Positions 8,303 through 17,122 of a stretch of 64,000 bases of DNA are shown in pieces (the stretch's first letter is position 1; each line of letters starts with the position of its first letter). The notes below the pieces were generated by a model. The model saw only the letters and a program-made list of their open reading frames with translations, ran no database searches and had not been told where the DNA came from. Made by a program: the position numbers and the translations under genes. The DNA is from Streptomyces sp. TG1A-8 (GTDB lineage Bacteria; Actinomycetota; Actinomycetes; Streptomycetales; Streptomycetaceae), in assembly GCF_030499535.1 (NCBI RefSeq), contig NZ_JASTLB010000001.1, forward strand, positions 806,001 to 870,000, in the 5' to 3' direction.

Positions 8303-10150
8303 TCAGCCGAGGGCGCGGTCCAGGTTGAAGGCGGCGCTGATCAGGGACAGGTGGGTGAACGCCTGGGGGAAGTTGCCCTGTTGCTCGCCCGTGCGGCCGA
8401 TCTCCTCGGCGTAGAGGCCGAGGTGGTTGGCGTAGGTGAGCATCTTCTCGAACGCCAGGCGGCCCTCGTCGATCCGGCCGGCGCGCACGAGGGCCTCGAC
8501 GTACCAGAAGGAGCAGATGGAGAAGGTGCCCTCGTCGCCGCGCAGCCCGTCGGGGCTGGCCTCGGGGTCGTAGCGGTACACGAGGGAGTCGGAGACCAGT
8601 TCCCCGGTCAGCGCGTCCAGGGTGGACAGCCACTTCGGATCGGTGGGCGCGATGAACTTGGCCATCGGCATCATCAGCACGGAGGCGTCGAGGACGTCGC
8701 CGCCCTCGTACTGCACGAACGCACCCCGGCGCGGCGACCAGCCGCGGTCCATGATGCGCCGGTAGACGGCGTCCCGGCACGCGAGCCAGCGGGGCAGGTC
8801 GGCGGGCAGGCCGCGCCGGTTGGCGAGGCGGACGGCGCGTTCGACGGCCACCCAGCACATCAGCCGCGAGTACAGGAAGTCCTTGCGGCCGCCGCGCGTC
8901 TCCCACACGCCCTCGTCGGGCTGGTCCCAGTGGTCGCAGACCCAGCTCACCAGGTGGCACACGTCGTCCCACTGGGCGCTGGAGATGGGCTGCGCCCACT
9001 TGTCGTACAGGTAGACGGAGTCGATCAGGGCGCCGTAGATGTCCAGCTGGAGCTGACCGGCGGCGGCGTTGCCGACGCGGACGGGGGCGGAGCCGCGGTG
9101 CCCCTCCAGGTGCGGCAGTTCGCGTTCGGGCAGGTCGGTGCGGCCGTCGATGCCGTACATGATCTGCAGTGGGCCCGAGGCGTCGCCGCAGCCGGGGCTG
9201 ATGTGCGTGGTCAGGAACCGCATGAAGGCCTCCGCCTCGCCGCTGAAGCCGAGCCGCAGCAGCGCGTACACGCAGAACGCGGCGTCGCGCACCCACACGT
9301 AGCGGTAGTCCCAGTTGCGCTCGCCGCCGGGCTGCTCGGGCAGGCTGGTGGTGGGTGCGGCGACGATGGCGCCGGTGGGCGCGTAGGTGAGCAGCTTGAG
9401 GGTGAGGGCGGAGCGGTGGACCATCTCCCGCCAGCGACCCCGGTAGCGGGACTGGTGCAGCCAGCGCCGCCAGTAGGCGACGGTGGCGTTGAACTCGTGC
9501 TCGGCCTCCGCGCGGGCGCAGCCGCGGGGGGCCACCGTGCCGTCGACCTGGTCCAGGGCGAACACCTCCGTCTCGCCCTCGGCGAGCTTGAAGGCGGCGA
9601 GCACGTCCGGGCCGGCGCACTCCAGGGTGACGGTGGAGGTGAGCGCGAGGCAGCGGTCGGGCGACTCGAAGAGGAGCGGGCCGTCCGGGCCGTCCACCGG
9701 GCGCAGGGTGTGCGGGTCGGCGCCGTAGTTGAAGCGGGGCGCGATCCGGGCCCGGAAGGGCACGGCGCCGCGTACGCAGACCACGCGCCGGATGAGCCGG
9801 TGCCGGTCGCCCCCGCCGGCCGGGTCCGCGCCGACCGGCATGAAGTCCTGGACCTCGCCGACGCCCTCCTCGGTGAAGAAGCGGGTGATCAGCACGTTGG
9901 TGTCGGGGAAGTAGAACTGCTTGGTGCGCGCGCTCACGGCGGCGGCCAGCTCGAAGGCACCGCCCCGCTCGGCGTCCAGCACGGCCGCGAAGACGCTGGG
10001 CGCGTCGAAGGACGGGCAGCAGTACCAGTCGATGGTGCCGTTGCTGCCGACCAGGGCGACGCTGCGCAGGTCCCCGACGAGGCCGTGCTCGGCGATCGGC
10101 AGGTAGCGGGGGTGCGCGGGCGGGTCCGGCTGGAAGGACGTGTCGGCCAT
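8303..10150 (-). CDS. Glycoside hydrolase family 15 protein (trehalase/glucoamylase-like)
   Basis: A 615-residue cytoplasmic enzyme without signal peptide. Residues 1-250 form the N-terminal beta-sandwich seen in bacterial GH15 proteins (opening PIAEHGLVGDLRSVALVGSNGTIDWYC-like). Residues 260-610 form the alpha/alpha-barrel, with the signature DYRYVWVRDAAF and the C-terminal GLYAEEIG and QGNFPQAFTHLSLI motifs that carry catalytic and substrate contacts. Members hydrolyse alpha-glucosidic bonds; many actinobacterial ones are trehalases, but the substrate cannot be fixed from sequence alone. The start has GGGAGG five bases upstream. The GH65 phosphorylase 2.3 kb away makes alpha-glucoside or trehalose turnover a plausible local theme (inference). 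Confidence 0.92.
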   Translation of the reverse strand: MADTSFQPDPPAHPRYLPIAEHGLVGDLRSVALVGSNGTIDWYCCPSFDAPSVFAAVLDAERGGAFELAAAVSARTKQFYFPDTNVLITRFFTEEGVGEVQDFMPVGADPAGGGDRHRLIRRVVCVRGAVPFRARIAPRFNYGADPHTLRPVDGPDGPLLFESPDRCLALTSTVTLECAGPDVLAAFKLAEGETEVFALDQVDGTVAPRGCARAEAEHEFNATVAYWRRWLHQSRYRGRWREMVHRSALTLKLLTYAPTGAIVAAPTTSLPEQPGGERNWDYRYVWVRDAAFCVYALLRLGFSGEAEAFMRFLTTHISPGCGDASGPLQIMYGIDGRTDLPERELPHLEGHRGSAPVRVGNAAAGQLQLDIYGALIDSVYLYDKWAQPISSAQWDDVCHLVSWVCDHWDQPDEGVWETRGGRKDFLYSRLMCWVAVERAVRLANRRGLPADLPRWLACRDAVYRRIMDRGWSPRRGAFVQYEGGDVLDASVLMMPMAKFIAPTDPKWLSTLDALTGELVSDSLVYRYDPEASPDGLRGDEGTFSICSFWYVEALVRAGRIDEGRLAFEKMLTYANHLGLYAEEIGRTGEQQGNFPQAFTHLSLISAAFNLDRALG

Positions 10151-10355
10151 CGCGGCCTCCCGGTGCGGTGGGCTGCTCGTCCCAGCTTACGGGCGGGTTT
10201 CCGGCCCCGGGCGGCGGACGGTCCGGGCGGGCGCCCCGCACTCCGTGCCCGGCGCCTTCCGGATGCAGGGTGCGCCGAGCCGGGCAATGGTGAGAGGGTG
10301 CCCCGTTCGGCGGCACCGGCACGGATGCGGTCATCCGGACCGAGGAGGAGGCATC

Positions 10356-10562
10356 ATGTCGACGTCAACACCCGACGAGTCCCGGTCGCCCGACGACAGC
10401 TGCACCCCGGACGCCCTGCTCCACTCCGCTCCCTCCCGGGACGTCACCCCGGAGGACCTGGTGATGGCGGCGGGCAGGGACGTCACACCGGCGAGCCTCG
10501 ACTGGGCGCGCCGCAAGCTGGACAGCGAGGGTTCGGCGGCCATCGAGAAGCTGCTGCCCTAG
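10356..10562 (+). CDS. Small conserved hypothetical protein
   Basis: A 68-residue acidic, soluble protein. It has a repeated phrase, SRDVTPEDLVMAAGRDVTPASLDWARRKLDSEG, and a short C-terminal helix. No domain recognised. A strong ribosome-binding site (GAGGAGGAG) lies just before the ATG. It is divergent from the GH15 gene; the 205-bp gap holds no further gene. A palindrome at 10585-10604 follows the stop codon. Confidence 0.75.
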   Translation: MSTSTPDESRSPDDSCTPDALLHSAPSRDVTPEDLVMAAGRDVTPASLDWARRKLDSEGSAAIEKLLP

Positions 10563-10584
10563 GTCCCGCCGCCGCGCCCCCGCC

Positions 10585-10604
10585 GTCCGCCCCGCGGGGC
10601 GGAC
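10585..10604. terminator. GC-rich palindrome between convergent genes
   Basis: Perfect inverted repeat with 10-bp arms (GTCCGCCCCG and its complement) beginning 22 bases after the stop codon at 10562. It has no U tract, as is usual for actinobacterial terminators. It may serve both the small gene at 10356 and the convergent DUF5709 gene. The rest of 10563-10785 shows only GC-rich sequence. Confidence 0.55.
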
Positions 10605-10785
10605 CCGCGGCGTCGGGTGCGGCCCCCGGGCGTGCCGGGTCCCGGCCCGCGTGCCGGACGTCGTGCCGGACGTGCTCGCGTGCGCCGGGCCCGGGGAGCC
10701 GCCGGGCCGCGGCGGGAGCGCCGGGCGGGCGCTCGTCCGCGCGGGCGCCCCCGGCGGGGCGCCGGGTCCGTGCCCGCCCAGGGGC

Positions 10786-11292
10786 TCACCCCGCCCCGGT
10801 GTCGCGGTCCGGCAGCTCCGTCTCGTCCGGTACGACGTGCATCGCGGCCTCCTCCGCGCCCGCCGCCCCGCCGTCGATGCCCACGTCGTCGGCGACCTCT
10901 TCCTTGGTGGTGTCGGTGTGGGCGCCCTCGTCGGGGGCGACCAGGCGGCCGGCCCGTTCGCCGCCGGCCTCGGGGTCCACCGGCTCGCCCTCGCCGCCGG
11001 GCAGGTCCCCGACCTCGTCCCCGGCCGGCGGGACCACGTCGGGCACCTCCTGGCGGAGGCGCTCGTCCAGGCTCTCGCCGTCGTGCTGCTCGGCGGCGGT
11101 GACACCGTGCTTGGTGACGCCCAGGGGGCGTTCCGGCGGGGAGTAGCCCTCGTCGAGCATGTCGTCGTAGGTGCGCTCGCCGACCGCGTCCTGGAGGTCC
11201 AGGGGGGCGGCGTCCTCCTGTTCCTCGTTGGTTCCGGTGGGCTGGTAGGCGTCGTCCGCCATCGGGGTCTGCTCGGGCTGCAGGTCGCTCAT
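10786..11292 (-). CDS. DUF5709 family protein
   Basis: An acidic, probably largely disordered protein of 168 residues. The block DEGYSPPERPLGVTKHGVTA followed by EQHDGESLDERLRQEVPD is the hallmark of DUF5709, a family of unknown function widespread in actinobacteria. No membrane helix or signal peptide. GAAGGAGG lies five bases before the ATG at 11292, which excludes the longer frame to 11355. It is divergent from the PAP2 gene. Confidence 0.88.
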   Translation of the reverse strand: MSDLQPEQTPMADDAYQPTGTNEEQEDAAPLDLQDAVGERTYDDMLDEGYSPPERPLGVTKHGVTAAEQHDGESLDERLRQEVPDVVPPAGDEVGDLPGGEGEPVDPEAGGERAGRLVAPDEGAHTDTTKEEVADDVGIDGGAAGAEEAAMHVVPDETELPDRDTGAG

Positions 11293-11443
11293 CGCGCCTC
11301 CTTCTCGGCTCGCGGTCCCGGTCCACGTTTCCCGCAACCGCCTCCCTAACCCCACCTGCTCCCATCGGGTGCGGCCGGGGGCGGCCGGTCATGGAACGGC
11401 GGGGTGCGGGCAGGGGCCGGGGAACGGACCGCGCCCACCGGTC

Positions 11444-11490
11444 GTCTACAGTTCGGTAGACCGTCTACAGGTGCGTAGTCGGACGTAGTC
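11444..11490. promoter_or_regulatory. Two tandem CTAC-N6-GTAG dyads upstream of PAP2 gene
   Basis: GTCTAC (11444-11449) and GTAGAC (11456-11461) form a perfect dyad around AGTTCG. A second dyad follows exactly 19 bp on, GTCTAC (11463-11468) and GTAGTC (11475-11480), with one mismatch. A third GTAGTC half-site is at 11485-11490. The array ends 18 bases before the ATG at 11509. Arm spacing resembles operators of winged-helix BlaI/MecI/CopY-type repressors, which often sit near PAP2 genes, but no such regulator is encoded in the window. Confidence 0.6.
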
Positions 11491-11508
11491 GAAGGAAGGG
11501 CGTGCGCC

Positions 11509-12357
11509 ATGGCCGCTCCCCCACCGGCCCCCGGCGACCGCAGGGGCATCGCGGAGCTGGCGGGCAGTGTCGCACTGGGCGCCTGGGCGGCGTTCGGGGT
11601 ACTGGCGATGGCCGTGCTCGGCGGACGGAGCGCTCCGCCGGGCGTGGACCTCGGTCTGCTGTCCTGGTCCGTCGGCCACCGCCCGCGGACGGCGGTGGCA
11701 GCGGCCCGCGCGCTGACCGCCACCGGCACCGGGGCCGTCCCGTACGCGCTGGTCGTGCTGGCGGGACTGCTCGTGGGCCGCACCGGGCGGCAGCGGCGGA
11801 CCACCGCACTGCTCGCGGCCGGCTGTCTCGCCACCGGCCAGGCCGCGCGGTACGGAACCATGGAGCTGGCCGCCCGGGCGCGCCCGCCGCACCCCGACTG
11901 GCGGACGCACGCCTCCGGCTGGTCGTTCCCCTCGGGGCACACCACCACGGCGGCCCTGGCGGCCGGTCTGGTGATCGTCGCGCTCTGTCTGCGCGCCCCG
12001 CGCGGTCGCGGCCTGCTGTGCGCGGCGACGGCCGGCTGGGGGGCGGGGGTCGGGCTGACCCGGGTCTTCCTCGGCGTGCACTGGTTCACCGACGTGCTGG
12101 GCGGCTGGCTGTTCGCGGCCGGTTGGCTCGGTCTCTGGCTGTGCGCGACGGCCCGGTGGCTGCCCACGGGCCCGCCCGCCGGCGCCGGCGCCCCGGACAC
12201 GGCCGGGACGCCGTCGCCGGAGCGCCCCCGCGCCGAGCGTACGGCCGCACCCGGAGCCGGGGCGCGGCGCGCGAGCCGTCCGGACGCCCGCCGCTCGACG
12301 GCCCGGCGCCCCGCCCCCCTGCCCGCTCGCCGCACCGCCGCGCCGTCCTCCGGCTAG
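11509..12357 (+). CDS. PAP2-family phosphatase (membrane)
   Basis: An integral membrane phosphatase of 282 residues with five or six predicted helices and a Pro/Arg/Ala-rich cytoplasmic tail of about 60 residues. PAP2 motif C2 is clear (FPSGHTTTA), as is C3 (TRVFLGVHWFTDVLGG), giving both catalytic histidines. Motif C1 is weak: the segment MELAARARPPHPD keeps RP but lacks the usual lysine seven residues before it. Family members remove phosphate from lipid phosphates such as undecaprenyl pyrophosphate or phosphatidate. GGAAGG precedes the ATG by about ten bases. The upstream dyads suggest repressor control, perhaps linked to cell-envelope stress (inference). Confidence 0.88.
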   Translation: MAAPPPAPGDRRGIAELAGSVALGAWAAFGVLAMAVLGGRSAPPGVDLGLLSWSVGHRPRTAVAAARALTATGTGAVPYALVVLAGLLVGRTGRQRRTTALLAAGCLATGQAARYGTMELAARARPPHPDWRTHASGWSFPSGHTTTAALAAGLVIVALCLRAPRGRGLLCAATAGWGAGVGLTRVFLGVHWFTDVLGGWLFAAGWLGLWLCATARWLPTGPPAGAGAPDTAGTPSPERPRAERTAAPGAGARRASRPDARRSTARRPAPLPARRTAAPSSG

Positions 12358-12487
12358 GCTCCCGCCCCACCGCCCACCGCCCGCGGACCTCCTGCGTGCC
12401 CCGCGGCACGTACGGGCGGGACGTGCACGGGCGGTACCGGGTGCGGCGGCGGTCGCCACCGGGGTTCCGCGGGCGGCCGGGCACGGC

Positions 12488-14830
12488 TCAGGCGCCGTTC
12501 GGGGCCCGGTGGAGCGGTTGTTCGGGGGTCGGGCGCGGGGTGGCCGGCGGGATGGCGCGGACCGTGGGTCCGTCGGTGCTCACCGTCACGGGCTCGCCGT
12601 GGTGGTGCAGCGTCAGCGGCGGTCCGTCGAGCAGCGTGTAGACCGCCTTCTCCGCGCCGATCTCCACCCGCAGGCGGCGGCCGAGGACCTGGAGGTGGAA
12701 GGCGAGGCGGCGCAGCCGCTCCGGCAGCCGGGGCGCGAAGCACAGCCCGGCGCCGTCGTGGCGCATCCCGCCGAAGCCCGCCACCAGCGCCATCCAGGTA
12801 CCGGCCAGCGAGGCGATGTGCAGTCCGTCGCGGGTGTTGTGCTCCAGGTCCTGCAGGTCCATCAGGGCCGCCTCGGCCGTGTAGGCGTAGGCGAGCCGCA
12901 GGTGGCCGGCCTGCGCGGCGATGACGGCCTGGCAGCAGGCGGACAGGGAGGAGTCGCGGACGGTCAGCGGCTCGTAGTAGGCGAAGTTGCGGGCGATCTG
13001 CTCCTCGTCGAAGTGGGCTCCGCACGTGTACATCGCCAGCACCAGGTCTGCCTGCTTGACGACCTGCTTGCGGTACAGGTCGAAGTAGGGGAAGTGCAGC
13101 AGCAGCGGGTACTGGTCGGGGCGGGTGCCGGCGAAGTCCCAGCGCTGGTAGCGGGTGAAGCCCGCGTGCTGCTCGTGGACGCCGAGTTCGTGGTTGTAGG
13201 GGACGTGCATGGCCTCGGCGGTGTCCCGCCAGGCCGCGCTCTCCTCCTCTTCCACGCCCAGCCGGCGCGCCTCCCCCGGGTGCCGTTCGACGGCGTCCGC
13301 GGCGGCCAGCAGGTTCGCGCGGGCCATCAGGTTGGTGTAGGTGTTGTCGTCGGCGACCGCGCTGTACTCGTCGGGGCCGGTGACGCCGTCGATGTGGAAG
13401 ACGCCGTGGTGGTCGTGGTGGCCCAGCGAGCGCCACAGCCGTGCGGTCTCCACCAGCAGTTCGACGCCCACCTCGCGTTCGAAGGCGGTGTCCCCGGTGG
13501 CCTCCACGTAGCGGATGACCGCGTCGGCGATGTCGGCGTTCACGTGGAAGGCGGCGGTGCCGGCCGGCCAGTACGCCGAGCCCTCCGAGCCGGCGATGGT
13601 CCGCCAGGGGAACGCCGCACCGCCGAGCCCGAGCTGGACCGCGCGCTCGCGGGCGGCGTCCAGGGTGTTGTAGCGCCAGTGCAGCGCCTCGGCGACGGCC
13701 TCGGGGGCCGTGTAGGTGAGGACGGGCAGCACGAACATCTCGGTGTCCCAGAAGGCGTGCCCGTCGTAGCCGGAGCCGGTGAGCCCCTTGGCGGGGATGG
13801 CCCGCTGCTCGGCGCGGGCCCCGGCCTGCAGGACGTGGAAGAGGGCGAACCGGACGGCCTGCTGGATCTCCTCGTCGCCCTCCACCTCGACGTCCGCGCG
13901 GCCCCAGAAGTCGTCCAGGTAGGCCCGCTGGGCGTCGAGGAGGCCCTGCCAGCCGTCGTGCGCGGCGGCGGCGAGCGCCGCGTCGACCTGGTCGGCCATG
14001 GCGGGCAGCGAGCGGGTGCCGGACCAGCCGTGGGCGACCAGCTTCTCCACGCGCAGCGTCTGCCCCGGCTCCAGGACGGAGGTGACGGTGAGCCGGGCCA
14101 CGTCGATGCCGCTCTCGCCGCGGATCGTGGTGCGCTCGGGCCCGGTGACGACGTGGTCGGCGGCGACGGCCACCCGCAGGCCGCTGCGGCGGGTGCGGTG
14201 GACCAGCCGCAGCCGGTTGCCGGAGGCGAAGCCGTCCTCCTGCTCCAGTGGCGACTTCAGGGCGATCGCCGCGCGCGGGTCGCCGTCCGGTTCCGGCAGG
14301 CTCTCGTTGGTGACCAGCTCGGACTGGATCACCACCCGGGTGCGGCTGTCGACGGGCTCCACCTCGTAGGCGACGGCGGCCACCGCCCGCTGGGTGAGCG
14401 AGACCAGCCGGGTGGAGCGCACCCGGACCGTGGAACCGGCCGGGGACGTCCACTCGCAGGTCCGCTCCAGCACCCCCCGGCGCAGGTCCAGGACGCGTTC
14501 GTGGGCGACGAGCCGGCCGTAGCGCAGGTCGAACGGCTCGTCGTCCACCAGGAGCCGGAGGATCTTGCCGTTGGTGACGTTGATGACGGTCTGCCCGGAC
14601 TCGGGATAGCCGTAGCCGGCCTCCGCGTACGGCAGCGGGTGCAGCTCGTGCACGCCGTTGAGGTAGCTGCCGGGCAGGCCGTGCGGCTCGCCCTCGTCCA
14701 GGTTGCCGCGCCAGCCGACGTGGCCGTTGGACAGCGCGAACACCGACTCGCTCTGGGCGAGGACGTCGAGGTCGAGCGCCGTCTCGCGCACGGTCCACGG
14801 CTCGACGGCGTACGACCGGTCGGTGATCAC
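12488..14830 (-). CDS. Glycoside hydrolase family 65 phosphorylase
   Basis: A 780-residue enzyme of normal GH65 length. It begins with the beta-sandwich domain (FALSNGHVGWRGNLDEGEP), continues with the (alpha/alpha)6 catalytic barrel and ends in a short beta domain. The general acid is the Glu of TGPDEYSAVADDNTYTNL at about residue 484; KGLTGSGYDGHAFWDTEMF lines the active site. GH65 enzymes phosphorolyse trehalose, maltose, kojibiose or nigerose to beta-glucose 1-phosphate; the exact disaccharide is not clear here. Its ATG overlaps the stop codon of the upstream HAD gene (ATGA, 14827-14830), so the two are translationally coupled, and the HAD enzyme would convert beta-glucose 1-phosphate to glucose 6-phosphate. 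Confidence 0.93.
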   Translation of the reverse strand: MITDRSYAVEPWTVRETALDLDVLAQSESVFALSNGHVGWRGNLDEGEPHGLPGSYLNGVHELHPLPYAEAGYGYPESGQTVINVTNGKILRLLVDDEPFDLRYGRLVAHERVLDLRRGVLERTCEWTSPAGSTVRVRSTRLVSLTQRAVAAVAYEVEPVDSRTRVVIQSELVTNESLPEPDGDPRAAIALKSPLEQEDGFASGNRLRLVHRTRRSGLRVAVAADHVVTGPERTTIRGESGIDVARLTVTSVLEPGQTLRVEKLVAHGWSGTRSLPAMADQVDAALAAAAHDGWQGLLDAQRAYLDDFWGRADVEVEGDEEIQQAVRFALFHVLQAGARAEQRAIPAKGLTGSGYDGHAFWDTEMFVLPVLTYTAPEAVAEALHWRYNTLDAARERAVQLGLGGAAFPWRTIAGSEGSAYWPAGTAAFHVNADIADAVIRYVEATGDTAFEREVGVELLVETARLWRSLGHHDHHGVFHIDGVTGPDEYSAVADDNTYTNLMARANLLAAADAVERHPGEARRLGVEEEESAAWRDTAEAMHVPYNHELGVHEQHAGFTRYQRWDFAGTRPDQYPLLLHFPYFDLYRKQVVKQADLVLAMYTCGAHFDEEQIARNFAYYEPLTVRDSSLSACCQAVIAAQAGHLRLAYAYTAEAALMDLQDLEHNTRDGLHIASLAGTWMALVAGFGGMRHDGAGLCFAPRLPERLRRLAFHLQVLGRRLRVEIGAEKAVYTLLDGPPLTLHHHGEPVTVSTDGPTVRAIPPATPRPTPEQPLHRAPNGA

Positions 14831-15567
14831 CGCGCACCTCCCAGCTCTTCGAGGTCCTTGACGACGACGCTCGCGCCGTGCGCGTACAGCGCGTCGGTCT
14901 GTCCGGTGCGGTCGACGCCGACGACGTACCCGAAGCCGCCCGCGCGGCCCGCGTCCATGCCGGCCAGCGCATCCTCGAAGACGGCCGCCCGCCCGGCCTC
15001 GACGCCCAGGTCCCGGGCGGCGGCCAGGAAGGTGTCCGGGTTCGGTTTGCCGGGCAGCTTCCGTTCGGCGGCGACGACGCCGTCGATCCGCACGTCGAAG
15101 AAGTGCTCGGCGCCGACGGAGCGCAGCACGTCCCGGCAGTTCGCGCTGGAGGACACGATCGCGGTGCGCAGGCCCCGGGCGCGGACGGCCTCCAGATAGC
15201 GCAGGGTGCCCTCGTAGGCCTCCACGCCGCCGGTGCGGATCCTCTCCAGCAGCAGGTCGTTCTTGCGGTTGCCGAGGCCGTGGACGGTGCGGGCCTCGGG
15301 CGGGTCGTCGGGGGCGCCCTCGGGCAGGTGGATGCCGCGCGAGTCGAGGAAGGCGCGGACCCCGTCGGCGCGCGGGCGTCCGTCGACGTACTCGTCGTAG
15401 TCCGCGACCTCGTCGAACGGTCGCGCCCGCTCGCCCTCGCGGTCGCGCAGGAACGCGTCGAAGGTCTCCTTCCAGGCGGCGGCGTGCACGACGGCCGTCT
15501 TGGTGACGACTCCGTCGAGATCGAAGAGACAGGCCGTGATGGTGTCGGGCAGACCGAGCTGAGTCAT
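14827..15567 (-). CDS. Beta-phosphoglucomutase-family HAD hydrolase
   Basis: A 246-residue cytoplasmic HAD-superfamily protein. Motif I is FDLDGVVTKT (nucleophile and acid/base Asp), motif II is IVSSSAN, the lysine is in RKLPGKPNPDTF, and motif IV is VFEDALAGMDAG. A helical cap domain occupies about residues 30-115. The combination and the coupled GH65 gene indicate beta-phosphoglucomutase activity (beta-glucose 1-phosphate to glucose 6-phosphate). The start at 15567 lacks a strong ribosome-binding site, but the domain begins within 15 residues. It is divergent from the kinase gene at 15686 across 118 bases. Confidence 0.88.
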   Translation of the reverse strand: MTQLGLPDTITACLFDLDGVVTKTAVVHAAAWKETFDAFLRDREGERARPFDEVADYDEYVDGRPRADGVRAFLDSRGIHLPEGAPDDPPEARTVHGLGNRKNDLLLERIRTGGVEAYEGTLRYLEAVRARGLRTAIVSSSANCRDVLRSVGAEHFFDVRIDGVVAAERKLPGKPNPDTFLAAARDLGVEAGRAAVFEDALAGMDAGRAGGFGYVVGVDRTGQTDALYAHGASVVVKDLEELGGAR

Positions 15568-15685
15568 ACCCAGCACTGTTCCCCGCCCGGGGCCCTTAAG
15601 CCGGTGGCGAGCACCACATGGGTCCGCTTTCCCGGCGGCGCCCCCGTTCCTCCCCTCCGGGCGGGCGGGTGACACACTCTGCCGT

Positions 15686-16372
15686 GTGCCGCTGACCTTC
15701 GACGATCTCCTCATCCGCGCCCGTGCGCTCGCCCCGGGCGGACGGCGCGCGATCCTCGGTGTCGCGGGCAGCCCGGGGGCGGGCAAGACGACACTGGCCG
15801 AGCGCCTGGTGGGTGCCCTCAACGACGGGGGACCGCCCTGGGCGGCGCACGTCCCCATGGACGGCTTCCACCTGGCCGACGCCGAGCTGGAGCGGCTGGG
15901 CCGCCGGGAACGCAAGGGCGCGCCGGACACCTTCGACGCGGCCGGGTACGCGGCGCTGCTGCGGCGGCTGCGCGAGGACACCGACGAGGTGGTGTACGCG
16001 CCCGCGTTCGAACGGACGCTGGAACAGCCGCTCGCGGGCGCGGTCCCGGTGCCGCCGACGGCCCGGCTGGTGGTGACCGAGGGCAACTACCTCCTGCTGC
16101 GGGAGGGTGCCTGGGCCCGGGTGCGGCCGTGCCTGGACGAGGTGTGGTTCTGCGCGCTCGGCGAGGAGGAGCGGATCAGGCGGCTGGTCGCCCGGCACGA
16201 GGAGTTCGGCAAGGACCACGCGGCGGCGGTGGCGTGGGTGCGGGGCACGGACCAGCGCAACGCCGACCTGGTCGCGGCGACCCGGGAGCGGGCGGACCTG
16301 GTGGTGCCGCCCGGCGCGCTGCCCGCCCCGGACGGGACGCCGGACACCCGGTCCCGGCCCGTCCGGGGCTGA
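15686..16372 (+). CDS. P-loop nucleoside/nucleotide kinase family protein
   Basis: A 228-residue soluble protein of the uridine kinase/pantothenate kinase-like P-loop group. Walker A is GVAGSPGAGKTTLAE (about residues 26-40). PMDGFHLADAEL follows as the substrate-side motif, VVTEGNYLLL as a Walker B-like strand, and a lid region VARHEEFGKD. Substrate not predictable; relatives phosphorylate sugars or nucleosides. The GTG start at 15686 sits seven bases after CACACT and lacks a ribosome-binding site, consistent with a leaderless transcript. A 7-bp stem at 16384-16401 follows the stop. Confidence 0.82.
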   Translation: MPLTFDDLLIRARALAPGGRRAILGVAGSPGAGKTTLAERLVGALNDGGPPWAAHVPMDGFHLADAELERLGRRERKGAPDTFDAAGYAALLRRLREDTDEVVYAPAFERTLEQPLAGAVPVPPTARLVVTEGNYLLLREGAWARVRPCLDEVWFCALGEEERIRRLVARHEEFGKDHAAAVAWVRGTDQRNADLVAATRERADLVVPPGALPAPDGTPDTRSRPVRG

Positions 16373-17084
16373 GCGGCCGCGCTGCCGGCCGGCGGGCCGG
16401 CGGTTCGTGCGCACCGGGCTGAACCCCGGCCGGCCGCGGACCGCACCCGTGTGCACGGCGGAGGGCCTGCCGGCAGGACGCGTGGAGCAGTGGCGCCGCC
16501 GGTCGCGGGAGCGGTGCGCGCGGGGCGCCCGCCGGGCCCCGCGTACGCTGGCGCCGCCGTGCGTCCGGGGCCGCCGAGGGGCGGACGATGGCATGCGGGC
16601 GGCGCACGCCCCCGGTCCGGACGGCCTCGGCACCCGGGCCGCCCGGCGCCCTCCCCCCCCGCCGCCCGTGCGCCGTGCTGCGCCGCCACCGCCGCCGGCT
16701 GCTCCCGCTCCCGGTGGTGCCGGCCCGGACGGGCTCCGCGACGGTCACCACCGCCGGCCGGCGACGCCCGCCGTCGACGAACCCGTGTGCGTGGCGACGG
16801 CCACCGACCGCCTGCGCGAGCACCGGCTGCGCCACGACCCCGAACGCCCGCCGCTCGGCAGGCTGCCGGTCGCCGCCGGGGTCGCACCCGGCCCGCGCGG
16901 TGCCGCCGGGCCGGGTGCGCGGGCCGCTCGCGGCGCCGGACTCCGCGGCGGCCGGGGCGCGCGGGGAACTGGCCGGACTGCTGCGCACGAGCCGTCCGGC
17001 GGACCAGGTCGGCCACTCGGTCGCGCCGTACCGGCGGTGGGCCCGCGGTCCCGCCGCTCCCGCTGGTCAGCACGGCCGGTGGGC
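16373..17084. other. Intergenic stretch without a convincing gene
   Basis: About 710 bases between the kinase and the rpiR-like gene. A small stem (16384-16390 with 16395-16401) may terminate the kinase transcript. All six frames are open for long distances but have low-complexity Arg/Pro/Ala composition. One short run in the + frame around 16776-16870 (VDEPVCVATATDRLREHRL, then RHDPERPPLGRLP) looks more protein-like than its surroundings and could be the remnant of a decayed gene. I cannot assign it. Confidence 0.5.
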
Positions 17085-17122
17085 TATGTTGAGTGCTCGT
17101 GGGAGACAAAGGAGGCGGACCG

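Noticed and set aside
7898..11146. 1,082-codon plus-strand open frame over the GH15 and DUF5709 genes
   Set aside because: It is antisense to two genes with clear domains and ribosome-binding sites, and has low-complexity composition.
12509..15199. 896-codon plus-strand open frame over the GH65/HAD pair
   Set aside because: Shadow of the GH65 and HAD reading frames; no recognisable domain.
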